64,000 bases of DNA from Rhizobium sp. Leaf371 (lineage in GTDB: Bacteria; Pseudomonadota; Alphaproteobacteria; Rhizobiales; Rhizobiaceae), in the NCBI RefSeq assembly GCF_001424045.1, contig NZ_LMQB01000001.1:62002-126001 (forward strand), given 5' to 3'. The notes under the pieces are model-generated. The model saw nothing but the letters and a program-made list of their open reading frames with translations, ran no database searches and was not told the DNA's origin. The position numbers were made by a program, and so were the translations under genes. This document shows, piece by piece, positions 36,372-44,437 of the stretch. Within the stretch, counting starts at the first letter, position 1; the number at the start of each line of letters is the position of its first letter.

Positions 36372-36979
36372 GCGGCGGCTCCTTCTTCTCGGCGAAACGC
36401 GATGCGGGCAAGAGCGGCATCGACCGCGTCTTCCGCAAGCGCGATCGATCGCTCGGTCGTCAATGGTGCGGCGCCCAGGGCGCGGCGGATATAAAGCCCG
36501 TCGATCAGTGCGGCGGTCGCCTCCGCGATGCGGGCAGCCTCGGTCTTCGGGCAGAGCTGCGACAGGCTCGCCGACAAATTGGAGTGCAGGCGGCGGGCGT
36601 AAAGCACCAGCAATCGCCGGACGGCCTCCGAACGCTGTGCCTCGGTGTAGAAGGCGAGCCAGGCGGCGACCGTTTCCGGCGCGAACTGGCCGGCGTGAAA
36701 ACTGACGCGGATGATGGCCGAAACGCGCGCGCGGGGATCACCGGCCCCGGCCAGCGCCGACACCGTATCGCGCCGCAGGTCGCGCAGCAGCGAACGCATG
36801 GTCTCGGTCAGCAACTGGTCCTTGCTGCCGAAATAATGATGGGCGAGAGCCGGCGAGACGCCGGCGCGGCGGGCAATGTCCGACATGGTCACGGAGAGCG
36901 TGCCCTGGTCTCCGATGGCGCTGATGGCGGCATCGACCAAAGCCTTTCGGCGCACCGGCTCCATTCCGACCTTCGGCAT
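36368..36979 (-). CDS. betI: TetR-family choline-responsive repressor BetI
   Basis: A 203-residue repressor of the bet genes that releases DNA when choline is present. The start [19 protein letters not shown] is the classical BetI opening. The helix-turn-helix is [28 protein letters not shown]. The ATG at 36979 has GGGGAG 7 nt upstream, better than the in-frame ATG two codons earlier. The stop overlaps betC by 4 nt (ATGA), so betI-betC-ORF-betB is one coupled unit. A palindromic operator lies 34 nt upstream. Confidence 0.95.
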   Translation of the reverse strand: MPKVGMEPVRRKALVDAAISAIGDQGTLSVTMSDIARRAGVSPALAHHYFGSKDQLLTETMRSLLRDLRRDTVSALAGAGDPRARVSAIIRVSFHAGQFAPETVAAWLAFYTEAQRSEAVRRLLVLYARRLHSNLSASLSQLCPKTEAARIAEATAALIDGLYIRRALGAAPLTTERSIALAEDAVDAALARIAFRREEGAAA

Positions 36980-37012
36980 CCGCATCTCCCCCCGTCAAGA
37001 GGCAGCTTAATT

Positions 37013-37032
37013 TTGATTGAGCCGTCAATCAA
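37013..37032. promoter_or_regulatory. Probable BetI operator
   Basis: TTGATTGA (37013-37020) and TCAATCAA (37025-37032) form a perfect palindrome with a 4-nt spacer, 34-53 nt upstream of the betI start. The TTGATTG/CAATCAA half-sites resemble published BetI boxes as I remember them. The position fits autorepression of the bet operon. Confidence 0.75.
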
Positions 37033-37100
37033 GAAAAAAGAAGATGCGATTTTTAGACGTCTATCTCGACGATGACGCTGGCACCAAAGATCTTGTTTCT

Positions 37101-37151
<51 letters not shown>

Positions 37152-37153
37152 CA

Positions 37154-38164
37154 TCAGCCCTGGCCGAAAGCCTCGGTCACCCTGACATCGCCGACAGGCA
37201 TGCCGTTCCAGTTGTGCATGGAGGTCGTCGCTTCCGCCAGCAGCGCCGCCTCGATCTCGGGCGCGTCGCGGAAGAAGCGGGCAAGCGTAGCGGCGATCAT
37301 GGCTTCGGCCGCACGGGTGGTGCCGTCTTCGCATTTCAGCGCGATGGCGATGCCCTGTTCGGGAATGGCGGCGCAGAAGACGCCTTCCGCGCCGGTCTTT
37401 GCGAAGATCCGGCCTGGGGCGATCTGCATGAGGCGGGTGCAGGCGCGCTTCGTTCCCGCGACATAGAAGGGCTCGGCCATGCAGGCGTCGATCAGGCGGC
37501 GAGATGCGTTCGCGCGCTCGGGTCCGAGGCCCGTTCCGGTTGCCATCTTGGCAAAGCCGTGGGCAAGACCTTTGAGCGGCACGGCATAGGTCGGGATGGC
37601 GCAGCCGTCGATGCCGCAAGTGTCGTGGCCGAGGGCCGCACCGGTCAGGCTTTCCATCGCGTCGCGGATCTCGCGCTGGATGAAGTGGTCGTAGCCGATA
37701 TAGCCTTCCGGCTCGACGCCGGCATGGCAGGCGGCGCAGATGAAGCCGGAGTGCTTGCCGGAGCAGTTGTTGTGCAGCGCGTTCGGTCTGTCCATCGCCC
37801 GCACCTGATCGATCAGGACCGGCTGGGCAAAGGACCAGTGCGCGCCGCATTCGAGCGTCGAGACGTCGCGACCGGCCCGCGCCAGCATCTCGGCAGCAAG
37901 GGCTGCGTGTTCCGGCTCGCCATTGTGGGAGGAGCAGGCGAGGGCCAGCATCCGCTGATCGAGCCCGTAGGCGTCGGCGGCGCCGGTCTCGATGAGGGGC
38001 AGGGCCTGCATCGCCTTGCAGGCCGAGCGCGGGAAGATGCCGGCATCGACGTCGCCGAGGGAGAAGACGGTGCGGCCGTCGCCGTCCACCGCGATCACCA
38101 TGCCGCGATGGCGACTTTCCACGAGCGCGCCGCGCGTCACCTCGACCAGTACCGGGTTCGTCAT
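37154..38164 (-). CDS. ansA: L-asparaginase of the Rhizobium etli (AnsA/thermolabile) class
   Basis: A 336-residue enzyme unrelated to E. coli-type asparaginases. It has the class features: PRSACKAMQ (Ser47, Lys50), ACSSHNGE (Ser78/79), NNCSGKHSG (Cys134, Lys137) and CGIDGC (Cys183, Cys188). As I recall, these fall one residue before the catalytic and zinc-site residues described for the R. etli enzyme. It would hydrolyse asparagine to aspartate and ammonia. The in-frame TTG at 38170 is rejected in favour of ATG 38164, which has AGAGG 8 nt upstream. The 3' end abuts a 7-bp repeat array. Confidence 0.9.
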   Translation of the reverse strand: MTNPVLVEVTRGALVESRHRGMVIAVDGDGRTVFSLGDVDAGIFPRSACKAMQALPLIETGAADAYGLDQRMLALACSSHNGEPEHAALAAEMLARAGRDVSTLECGAHWSFAQPVLIDQVRAMDRPNALHNNCSGKHSGFICAACHAGVEPEGYIGYDHFIQREIRDAMESLTGAALGHDTCGIDGCAIPTYAVPLKGLAHGFAKMATGTGLGPERANASRRLIDACMAEPFYVAGTKRACTRLMQIAPGRIFAKTGAEGVFCAAIPEQGIAIALKCEDGTTRAAEAMIAATLARFFRDAPEIEAALLAEATTSMHNWNGMPVGDVRVTEAFGQG

Positions 38165-38314
38165 GTCCAAAACCTCTTGCCGTCGCTGCTCGTCATCACA
38201 TTTCGGTGCGGGCCTTGCGAACCCTTTCCGTCACGACGATCTCTGTCCTGAAAGCCTATGCCTTCCGTACCCTGCCATAACCGATCGCGCTTCCGCGTCA
38301 AACCCGGACATTGC

Positions 38315-39052
38315 ATGAATCTGATCCGCATTCTCCTGCTCGCCATCCTCGTCGTCTATCTTCTTCCCGCACTTGCCTCCGCCGGGTTCTGGTACGTCAA
38401 GGAGCGGCCGGAAAGCTGGCGCAATGCCGACTGGTCGTCGTCCGGCGTGCTGCCCAAGGCGACGGCGGACCGGGAGGCTGCGGTCTATGTGCTCTCGGCG
38501 GCCACCGGCGGCCTGAAGGGCGCGGTGGCGAGCCATGCCTGGATCGTCACGAAGGGTGCGGGAGACCGGGTCTACAATCGCTACGACAAGGTCGGCTGGG
38601 GCACGCCCATTCGCCGCAACATGCGTGAGGCCGATGGCGCCTGGTATTCCAACCGGCCGAACATCGTCGTCGCCATAACCGGCGCGGAGGCAGAGCGGCT
38701 GATCCCGCAGGTCGAGGCGGCGATCCAAAGCTATCCCTACGCCCAGCCCGGCGCCTATCGCATCTGGCCGGGACCCAACTCCAACACCTTCGTCGCGCAT
38801 GTGCTGCGCACCGTGCCGGATCTCGGCGCCGTGCTGCCGCCCGATGCGGTCGGGCGGGACTATCTGCCGGAGGGCAAGCTCTTTTCGATCGATGCCGATG
38901 GCCGCGATCTGCACGCGACGCTCTATGGCCTGCTCGGCATTTCGGCCGGCGTTCGAAGCGGGTTCGAGCTGCACTTCCTGGGGCTGGTCGCCGGCGTGGA
39001 TTTCGCGCGGCCCGCACTCAAGATCCCCGCCTTCGGCCGGTTGGGTGTCTGA
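38315..39052 (+). CDS. DUF3750-family protein with N-terminal membrane anchor
   Basis: A 245-residue protein of unknown function. A hydrophobic helix (LIRILLLAILVVYLLPALASAGFW) anchors the N-terminus. The family core includes AAVYVLSAATGGLKGAVASHAWIVTKGAG, IRRNMREADGAWYSNRP and YRIWPGPNSNTFVAHVLRTVP. The GPNSNTF and SHAW segments suggest an enzyme-like pocket, but no reaction is known to me. An upstream in-frame ATG at 38258 would add 19 polar residues before the helix; I prefer 38315. It is divergent from the asparaginase gene. Confidence 0.82.
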   Translation: MNLIRILLLAILVVYLLPALASAGFWYVKERPESWRNADWSSSGVLPKATADREAAVYVLSAATGGLKGAVASHAWIVTKGAGDRVYNRYDKVGWGTPIRRNMREADGAWYSNRPNIVVAITGAEAERLIPQVEAAIQSYPYAQPGAYRIWPGPNSNTFVAHVLRTVPDLGAVLPPDAVGRDYLPEGKLFSIDADGRDLHATLYGLLGISAGVRSGFELHFLGLVAGVDFARPALKIPAFGRLGV

Positions 39053-39129
39053 TATCCAATTGACCGTGCGATCAGGGCCTGCGGGTCGCGGCGCATTGGC
39101 TCACACAAAACCAAATCCCCAAAACGGAA

Positions 39130-39153
39130 AAAGGGCCGCGTTAGCGACCCTTT
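39130..39153 (-). terminator. Intrinsic terminator for a minus-strand transcript
   Basis: On the minus strand, AAAGGGTCGC (39153-39144), TAAC loop and GCGGCCCTTT (39139-39130) form a stem with one G-U pair, followed by a T-run (CCCTTTTTCC). Two more possible stems lie just upstream (39181-39202). This would end a short transcript containing the 24-residue ORF, or any read-through from 39441. Confidence 0.7.
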
Positions 39154-39215
39154 CCACGAAATACGGCCCGTAAACGGCCCGGACTGGCTGCTGGCTCAGT
39201 CCGTAGAAGGAAGGC

Positions 39216-39290
39216 TCAGAGCGAGGGCTGCCTCGTTTCCGCAACCATGCTTCCCTTGTCCGTTACGAGTACCGAAATCTCATTAGACAT
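39216..39290 (-). CDS. Candidate 24-residue peptide gene, or a small RNA
   Basis: The ATG at 39290 is preceded by AAAGGAAGG about 8 nt upstream. It opens a 24-codon frame beginning MSNEISVLVTDKGSMVAE and ending at TGA 39216. Downstream come a 6-bp hairpin (39181-39202), a direct repeat ACGGCCCGT/ACGGCCCG and a T-tailed terminator at 39130. The block therefore looks like a self-contained small transcript of about 150-200 nt, either a peptide mRNA or a small RNA. I do not recognise it. It occupies most of the 388-nt gap between the DUF3750 and quinone oxidoreductase genes. Confidence 0.45.
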   Translation of the reverse strand: MSNEISVLVTDKGSMVAETRQPSL

Positions 39291-39440
39291 TGGACCACCT
39301 TCCTTTCACTACGTTGAACATGAGGAAAAGATAGGCGATTTTCGGGGAAGCGCAAGTCCTTCTCCGACAAAACGTCCGTCTTCCCGATCACGAAGAGTAA
39401 CGTTCCATTGTCAGGACGTGAGGGACGCCGGAGAGGCTCT

Positions 39441-40439
39441 TCAGAGCGTCAGAACGATCTTGCCGATGTGATCGCTCTCCTCCATCAGCCGGTGGGCCTC
39501 TGCGACATTGGCGAAGGGCAGGACGGTGCTCATGACCGGGGCCACGGTGCCGTCGTCGAGCAGCGGCCAGACATTGTCCTCCAGATCGTCGCGGATGGCC
39601 TGCTTTTCCACCGCCGTGCGGGGACGCAGCGCCGAGCCCATGACGCGCAGGCGCTTGGAGAGGATCGGCGCGATATTGGCGTTCTCGACTTTTGCGCCGC
39701 CGAGGAACGCGATGATGGACAGCCGTCCGTCGGTGGCCAGGCACTGCAGATTGCGCTCGAAATAGGCGGCGCCGATCATGTCGAGGATGACATCCACGCC
39801 GCGCCCGCCGGTTTCCGACAGGATGACCTCTTTGAAGTCTTCCTGCTTGTAGTTGATGGCCCTGACCGCGCCGAGCGACAGGCAGGCCTCGCATTTGGGG
39901 CCGCTGCCGGCGGTGACGAAGACCTGCGCCCCGAACGCGCCGGCGAGCTGGATCGCCGTGGTGCCGATGCCGCTCGATCCGCCATGGATGAGGATGGACT
40001 CGCCCTCGACCAGATCGGCCATCTGGAACACGTTCGCCCAGACGGTGAAGAAGGTTTCCGGGAGGGCGGCTGCCCGGGCCGCGTCGTAGCCGGTCGGCCA
40101 GCGCAGGGCCTGCGTCGCGGGTACGCTGCAATATTCGGCATAGCCGCCGCCATTGGCAAGCGCGGTCACGCGGTCTCCAATAACAAAGCCCTCCGCGCCG
40201 TCACCGATCGCGACGATCTCGCCCGCGACTTCCAGACCGAGGATCGGGCTTGCGCCGGATGGGGCGGGATAGAGGCCCTTGCGCTGCATGACATCCGGCC
40301 GGTTGATGCCGGCGGCCTCCACGCGCACGAGCAGGTGGCCGGCTTCGAGCTCCGGAAGAGGGCCCTTGGCGAGCAGCATGGCCTCCGGCCCGCCGGGGGA
40401 GGGCAGATCGATGAACGTCATTTCCGTGGGCAGCGGCAT
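39441..40439 (-). CDS. NAD(P)H-quinone oxidoreductase, PIG3/QOR-type MDR
   Basis: A 332-residue zinc-free medium-chain reductase that would reduce quinones with NADPH. The start ([22 protein letters not shown]) and the phrases [19 protein letters not shown] and [13 protein letters not shown] are typical of the TP53I3/PIG3-like group. The nucleotide site is [25 protein letters not shown]. The ATG at 40439 follows AGGAGTTCCC (on the minus strand). It lies 68 nt before the EamA gene in the opposite sense of transcription order, that is downstream of it, possibly in one transcript. Confidence 0.9.
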   Translation of the reverse strand: MPLPTEMTFIDLPSPGGPEAMLLAKGPLPELEAGHLLVRVEAAGINRPDVMQRKGLYPAPSGASPILGLEVAGEIVAIGDGAEGFVIGDRVTALANGGGYAEYCSVPATQALRWPTGYDAARAAALPETFFTVWANVFQMADLVEGESILIHGGSSGIGTTAIQLAGAFGAQVFVTAGSGPKCEACLSLGAVRAINYKQEDFKEVILSETGGRGVDVILDMIGAAYFERNLQCLATDGRLSIIAFLGGAKVENANIAPILSKRLRVMGSALRPRTAVEKQAIRDDLEDNVWPLLDDGTVAPVMSTVLPFANVAEAHRLMEESDHIGKIVLTL

Positions 40440-40507
40440 GGGAACTCCTGTGCTGGGTTGAGGCCAGAGCTAGTGCGTCCGACGGCCGGGTCAAAGGCCA
40501 AGGCCGC

Positions 40508-40939
40508 TCAGAGAACCAGAAGCACGCCGCCGATGGCGATCAGGCCGATGCCGAGCGTGTGCAGGGCCGACAGCTTTTCGCCGAGGAAGACGACGGCGAA
40601 GAGGGCGACGAGGACGACGCTCATCTTGTCGACCGGTGCCACGCGCGCGGCATCGCCGATCTTCAAGGCGCGAAAATAGCAGAGCCAGGACGCGCCGGTC
40701 GCAAGACCCGAGAGGACGAGGAACAGCCAGCTTTTCGGGGAGACCGTGGCCGGCGACTGCCAGTGTCCCGTCAGCGAAAGCAGGAGCCCGAGCGCCGCGA
40801 GGATAACCACGGTGCGCACGAAGGTGGCGAAGTCCGAATTGACGTTCTCGATGCCGATCTTGGCGAAGATGGCGGTCAGCGCGGCAAAGACGGCCGAGAG
40901 CAGGGCCCAGGCTTGCCAGGAGAGGAACAGGGATCGCAT
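40508..40939 (-). CDS. Single-domain EamA/DMT-family transporter
   Basis: A 143-residue membrane protein with about five helices and one EamA repeat (LSAVFAALTAIFAKIGIENVNSDFATFVRTVVIL, then LAFGASWLCYFRALKIGDAARVAPVDKMSVVLVALFAVVFLGEKL). Typical EamA exporters have two such repeats; the half-size form is common in alphaproteobacteria and is expected to dimerise. The substrate is unknown. The ATG at 40939 has GGAAAGG upstream; an in-frame ATG at 40969 is possible. The regulator gene upstream ends at 40976. Confidence 0.87.
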   Translation of the reverse strand: MRSLFLSWQAWALLSAVFAALTAIFAKIGIENVNSDFATFVRTVVILAALGLLLSLTGHWQSPATVSPKSWLFLVLSGLATGASWLCYFRALKIGDAARVAPVDKMSVVLVALFAVVFLGEKLSALHTLGIGLIAIGGVLLVL

Positions 40940-40975
40940 CGATAAGACCTTTCCGGCGCCGCGGGACATGGGGGC

Positions 40976-41728
40976 TCAGGCCTGAAGGATTTCCAGCCCG
41001 GCTTCGCGATAGAGCGAGAGTGTCGTGTCCTCGATATCGGCGGAAACCACAAGACCGGTCAGTTGGGCAAGCGGCAGGATGCGGTGCGGCGAGACGGCGC
41101 CGAGCTTGTCGCCGGCCGCGAGAATGAAGGTTTCGGCGGACTGGCCCGCGATGGCGCGCTTGATCGCGGCCTCCTCGAAATCGCCCGTGGTCGCGCCGTG
41201 GGCCGGGTGAAGGGCGGTCGCGCCGAGGAAGAACAGGTCGAAGCGCATCGTCTCGATGGCGGCCAGGGCGGCCGATCCCGTCGCCACCATCGAATGCTTG
41301 TAGAGCCGCCCGCCGATCAGGATCACCTCGGCATCGTGGCCGGAAAGCGCTGCGGCGATGGTCGGGCTATGGGTGGCGATGGTGATGCTGAGATCGCGCG
41401 GCAGGGCCCGGGCGAGCGCCTCGTTGGTGCTGCCGCCGTCGAGAAAGACGAGCTGTCCGGCCGCGATCCGCGCGACCGCCCGCAGCGCCAAGGCCTGTTT
41501 GGTCGCCTTGGCGATCTGCGTTCGCGCGCCGAGATCCGGGAGCGGCGGGGCGACCGGCAGGGCGCCGCCATGGACGCGCTGCAGCTTGCCGGCGCCCGCA
41601 AGCTCCCGGAGGTCGCGCCGGATCGTGTCCTCCGACAGGCCGAGCTCGCCGGCGAGTGCTGTCGCGACGAGTTGCCCGTCGCGGCGCAGGCGATCGAGAA
41701 TGAGGGCGTGGCGCTGGCTGGTCAGCAT
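40976..41728 (-). CDS. DeoR/GlpR-family transcriptional regulator
   Basis: A 250-residue repressor. The N-terminal DeoR helix-turn-helix (RHALILDRLRRDGQLVATALAGELGLSEDTIRRDLREL) is followed by a sugar-phosphate-sensing domain (VFLDGGSTNEALARALP, VILIGGRLYKHSMVATG, FFLGATALHPAHGATTGDFEEAAIKRAI). The effector would be a phosphorylated sugar or nucleoside derivative. It is divergent from the nucleoside-deoxyribosyltransferase-like gene, with an AT-rich 87-nt gap that holds both promoters, and it may be co-transcribed with the EamA gene. Confidence 0.9.
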   Translation of the reverse strand: MLTSQRHALILDRLRRDGQLVATALAGELGLSEDTIRRDLRELAGAGKLQRVHGGALPVAPPLPDLGARTQIAKATKQALALRAVARIAAGQLVFLDGGSTNEALARALPRDLSITIATHSPTIAAALSGHDAEVILIGGRLYKHSMVATGSAALAAIETMRFDLFFLGATALHPAHGATTGDFEEAAIKRAIAGQSAETFILAAGDKLGAVSPHRILPLAQLTGLVVSADIEDTTLSLYREAGLEILQA

Positions 41729-41815
41729 CGAAATCTCCGTCTTGACTCTTCAGGATACTGCATGATCAAATAAGAATTATCAAGAAAATAACCGCAAAAT
41801 CGTGAAGGAGTTCTC

Positions 41816-42181
41816 ATGTTGATTTTGATTGCCGGCCCTTATCGTTCGGGCACGGATGACGATCCCGCGAAGATGGCAGCCAATCTGAAGGTGCTGGAGG
41901 CGCCGTCGCATGCTTTGTTCGAGGCAGGGCATGTGCCGATGATCGGGGAATGGGTGGCGCTGCCGATCTGGCATGCCGCCGGCGGAAAGACGGTCGGGGA
42001 TGCGCTCTATGAAGAGATCTTCCACCCGGTCGCCGGCCGGCTGCTGGCGCTCTGCGACGCCGTCCTCCGCCTGCCCGGCGCCTCGAAGGGGGCCGATAAC
42101 GATGTGCGGATCGCGCGCGAACGCGGCATTCCGGTCTTTGACAGGCTGGAGGATGTGCCGGGCTGCAAAGCCTCGGCGTAG
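41816..42181 (+). CDS. DUF4406/nucleoside 2-deoxyribosyltransferase-like protein
   Basis: A 121-residue protein with the Rossmann-like fold of the nucleoside 2-deoxyribosyltransferase/DUF4406 group. The opening LILIAGPYRSG is the ligand-binding loop. Then come ALFEAGHVPMIGEWVALPIW, the AVLRLPGASKGADNDVRIARERGIPVF region with the conserved Asp/Arg pattern, and a short end. A role in nucleotide or ADP-ribose-type chemistry is inferred only from the fold. AAGGAG precedes the ATG by 6 nt. It is divergent from the DeoR-type regulator, which may control it. Confidence 0.72.
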   Translation: MLILIAGPYRSGTDDDPAKMAANLKVLEAPSHALFEAGHVPMIGEWVALPIWHAAGGKTVGDALYEEIFHPVAGRLLALCDAVLRLPGASKGADNDVRIARERGIPVFDRLEDVPGCKASA

Positions 42182-42198
42182 CGCGCGTTGCCGGCCCG

Positions 42199-42858
42199 TC
42201 AGGCGGGCTCGGCCTCGCGCACCGTCATCATCTCGCGGAAGGCGGCGCGCGCTTGACAGCGTCCGATCCAGGCCTTGATGCCGGGATGCCTGTCGAACAA
42301 AGCCGTCTGGCTCTGGGCGTAGCGAAACACCTCCGCGAGATTGAGATCCGCCACCGTGAAGCGGTCGCCGACGATGTAGGCATGCTGCGACAGGCGTCGC
42401 TCCAGCATGCCGAAACGCGTGTCCAGTGCCTGCGCTGCGGCATCCACGATCGCCCGGCCCCGCGCGGGACCGTTCGGTTCGGCGTCATAAGCGAGCACGA
42501 TCTTGACCGCATGCGGCTCGATTTCGGTCGCGGCCCACAGCGTCCAGTCGAGGATCTCCGCCTCCTCGGCGGCATTCGCGGCTGCAAGCGGTCCGCCATG
42601 TTTGCGCGCGAGATAGAGGTTGTTGGCAAGCGATTCGGCCAGCACCAGCCCGTTATCCTCGATGGCGGGGATCATGCCTCTGGGGTTGATGGCGAGATAG
42701 GCGGGCGACTGGGTGTTGATCGGGGCCGTTTCCGACAGCGGGTCGATCAGCCGTCGCGCCTGCACCACAGGCACGGAGCGGAACGGGATGCCGAGTTCGC
42801 CGGCCATCCAGTAGTTGCGCGAGGCCCGCGATCGGTACACTCCGTAGATGGTCAGCAT
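42199..42858 (-). CDS. Glutathione S-transferase family protein
   Basis: A 219-residue protein. The thioredoxin-like N-terminal domain has [27 protein letters not shown], with a Ser/Arg pair where the glutathione-activating residue lies. The cis-Pro segment [20 protein letters not shown] is typical. An all-helical C-terminal domain follows ([19 protein letters not shown]). It would conjugate or reduce substrates with glutathione; the substrate is unknown. The ATG at 42858 follows CGGGAGAG. Ten in-frame residues upstream are rejected. Confidence 0.9.
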   Translation of the reverse strand: MLTIYGVYRSRASRNYWMAGELGIPFRSVPVVQARRLIDPLSETAPINTQSPAYLAINPRGMIPAIEDNGLVLAESLANNLYLARKHGGPLAAANAAEEAEILDWTLWAATEIEPHAVKIVLAYDAEPNGPARGRAIVDAAAQALDTRFGMLERRLSQHAYIVGDRFTVADLNLAEVFRYAQSQTALFDRHPGIKAWIGRCQARAAFREMMTVREAEPA

Positions 42859-42960
42859 GGCGCTCTCCCGTGTTTGGTCTCGCGTCACGGTAAGCTTTTG
42901 GCCGGGCGAAGGAAGACGGGCGCGCTGATACGAACATGATTGTTGCTGATGGGTCGCGCC

Positions 42961-44334
42961 TCAGACCCGGCGGTTTCCCGAGAGCGTCAGATGCGGGAAG
43001 GTTTTGGCTGCCCCGTCCACCAGTTCCGCGCTGGCCTTCTCGGTCCAGCGATAGCCGAGGACGGCATCTCCGACGCTTTCGAACAGATTGTCGGCGATGA
43101 GCGCCGTGCCGGCGCCGTCCGCAACCGTGACGCCGCAGCCGAGCGGCGCGACGCGGACGATGTTGCCGGTCACCGAGACATTGCGCAGGTAGGGGCCCCA
43201 GCCGATCATCAGCGCCCAGCGCGCCACCTTCTCGATGACGTTGCCGGTGATCACGGTGTCCGCCTCCGCCGAAATGCCGTAGCCGAAGCCGGCGCCATCG
43301 GAGACGTAGGGGGCGATGCCGGTGATGTCGCGGATGATGTTCTGCCCGACGGTCGCGAGCCGGCCGCCGGCGTCGAAGTTGACGATCGCGATGCCGTTGG
43401 CGGCGGTGTCGACGACGTTGCCGGTCACGATGGCGCCCTCGAACCCGAATTCGGAATAGATCGCGGTTTCGCCGGAGCGCAGGCACTGGTTGGCCGAGAT
43501 CAGCACATTGTTGGCCGCGTTGGCGCGAATGGCGGAGAGGGCGCAGTCGGACACGTGGTTGCCGGAGACGACGACGTCGCCTGCACGGAAGATGTTGATG
43601 CCGTTGCCAGTCTGCCCGGTGCCGCCAGCGAGCGACGCGATGCGCGCGACGCGGTTGCCCGAAACCAGCGTTCCGTCCGGACCTGTTTGCGACCGGTGGA
43701 CGAGAATGCCGCCATTGCCGCAGTCGGCGACGATATTGCCGGTGATCGACAGGCCGGTGCTGTCGGTGGCGAAGATGCCGACGCCCTGGGGGCCTGCGAT
43801 ATCGTTGTCGCGAATGCGCCCGCCGCAGCGTCGAAGGTTGAGGCCGTGACCGCGCGTGCGGCCCGAGATCGCACAATTGTCGATCGTCAGCCGCGCAATG
43901 CCGGCGAGGTCCACGAGGCCGCTGCCGGGGTCGCCCGACAGGTCTTCGGCTGCGATCGTCAATCCCGTCAGCGTCAGGCCCGTTAGCGTGAGGCGGGCGA
44001 GGTTCTCGGCGATCAGAACGGGGCCGTCTCCCGATGCGATCAGACGCGTGGCACCCGGCGTGCCGGCAAGCGTGAGGCCGTCCGGAAGCGTGATCTGGGA
44101 GAGCCGGTAATCGCCCGGCGGCAGCAGGACGGGCAAGCGGCGCTCTGCGGCTTCGGCGAGAAGGGCCCGGAACGCCTTGGACTGGTCGGCGCGCCGGCCG
44201 GGCCGAACGCCGAAGTCGGTAGCATCGAGCGCGCCGCGAAAACCGTCGGGCAGCGAGGAAGCGCCCGCGCGCCGGCCTGCGAGCGCGACCGGCAGGCCGG
44301 CGAGAGCAAAAAACAGGGTGCGGCGGGTGGTCAT
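42961..44334 (-). CDS. Tat-exported repetitive parallel beta-helix protein (TIGR03808 type)
   Basis: A 457-residue periplasmic protein with a twin-arginine-type signal (MTTRRTLFFALAGLPVALAG). Long stretches of short beta-helix rungs follow (GNGGILVHRS, GNGINIFRAGDVVVSGNHVSDC, NVLISANQC, GNVVDTAANGIAIVNFDAGG). This is the pectate-lyase-like fold of family TIGR03808, restricted to rhizobiales and relatives as I recall. The function is unknown. It is divergent from the GGDEF-EAL gene, 103 nt apart, which suggests but does not show an envelope or exopolysaccharide link. Confidence 0.85.
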   Translation of the reverse strand: MTTRRTLFFALAGLPVALAGRRAGASSLPDGFRGALDATDFGVRPGRRADQSKAFRALLAEAAERRLPVLLPPGDYRLSQITLPDGLTLAGTPGATRLIASGDGPVLIAENLARLTLTGLTLTGLTIAAEDLSGDPGSGLVDLAGIARLTIDNCAISGRTRGHGLNLRRCGGRIRDNDIAGPQGVGIFATDSTGLSITGNIVADCGNGGILVHRSQTGPDGTLVSGNRVARIASLAGGTGQTGNGINIFRAGDVVVSGNHVSDCALSAIRANAANNVLISANQCLRSGETAIYSEFGFEGAIVTGNVVDTAANGIAIVNFDAGGRLATVGQNIIRDITGIAPYVSDGAGFGYGISAEADTVITGNVIEKVARWALMIGWGPYLRNVSVTGNIVRVAPLGCGVTVADGAGTALIADNLFESVGDAVLGYRWTEKASAELVDGAAKTFPHLTLSGNRRV

Positions 44335-44437
44335 GTCTCTCCGGAAGATCTAGCCTGTTACAGGGCTTGTTTAGGGAAGAATAACTTCTTTCCTTTAGCA
44401 CTTCGTATCGACAGCGCGCGCCAATGACTGGCGGGAG

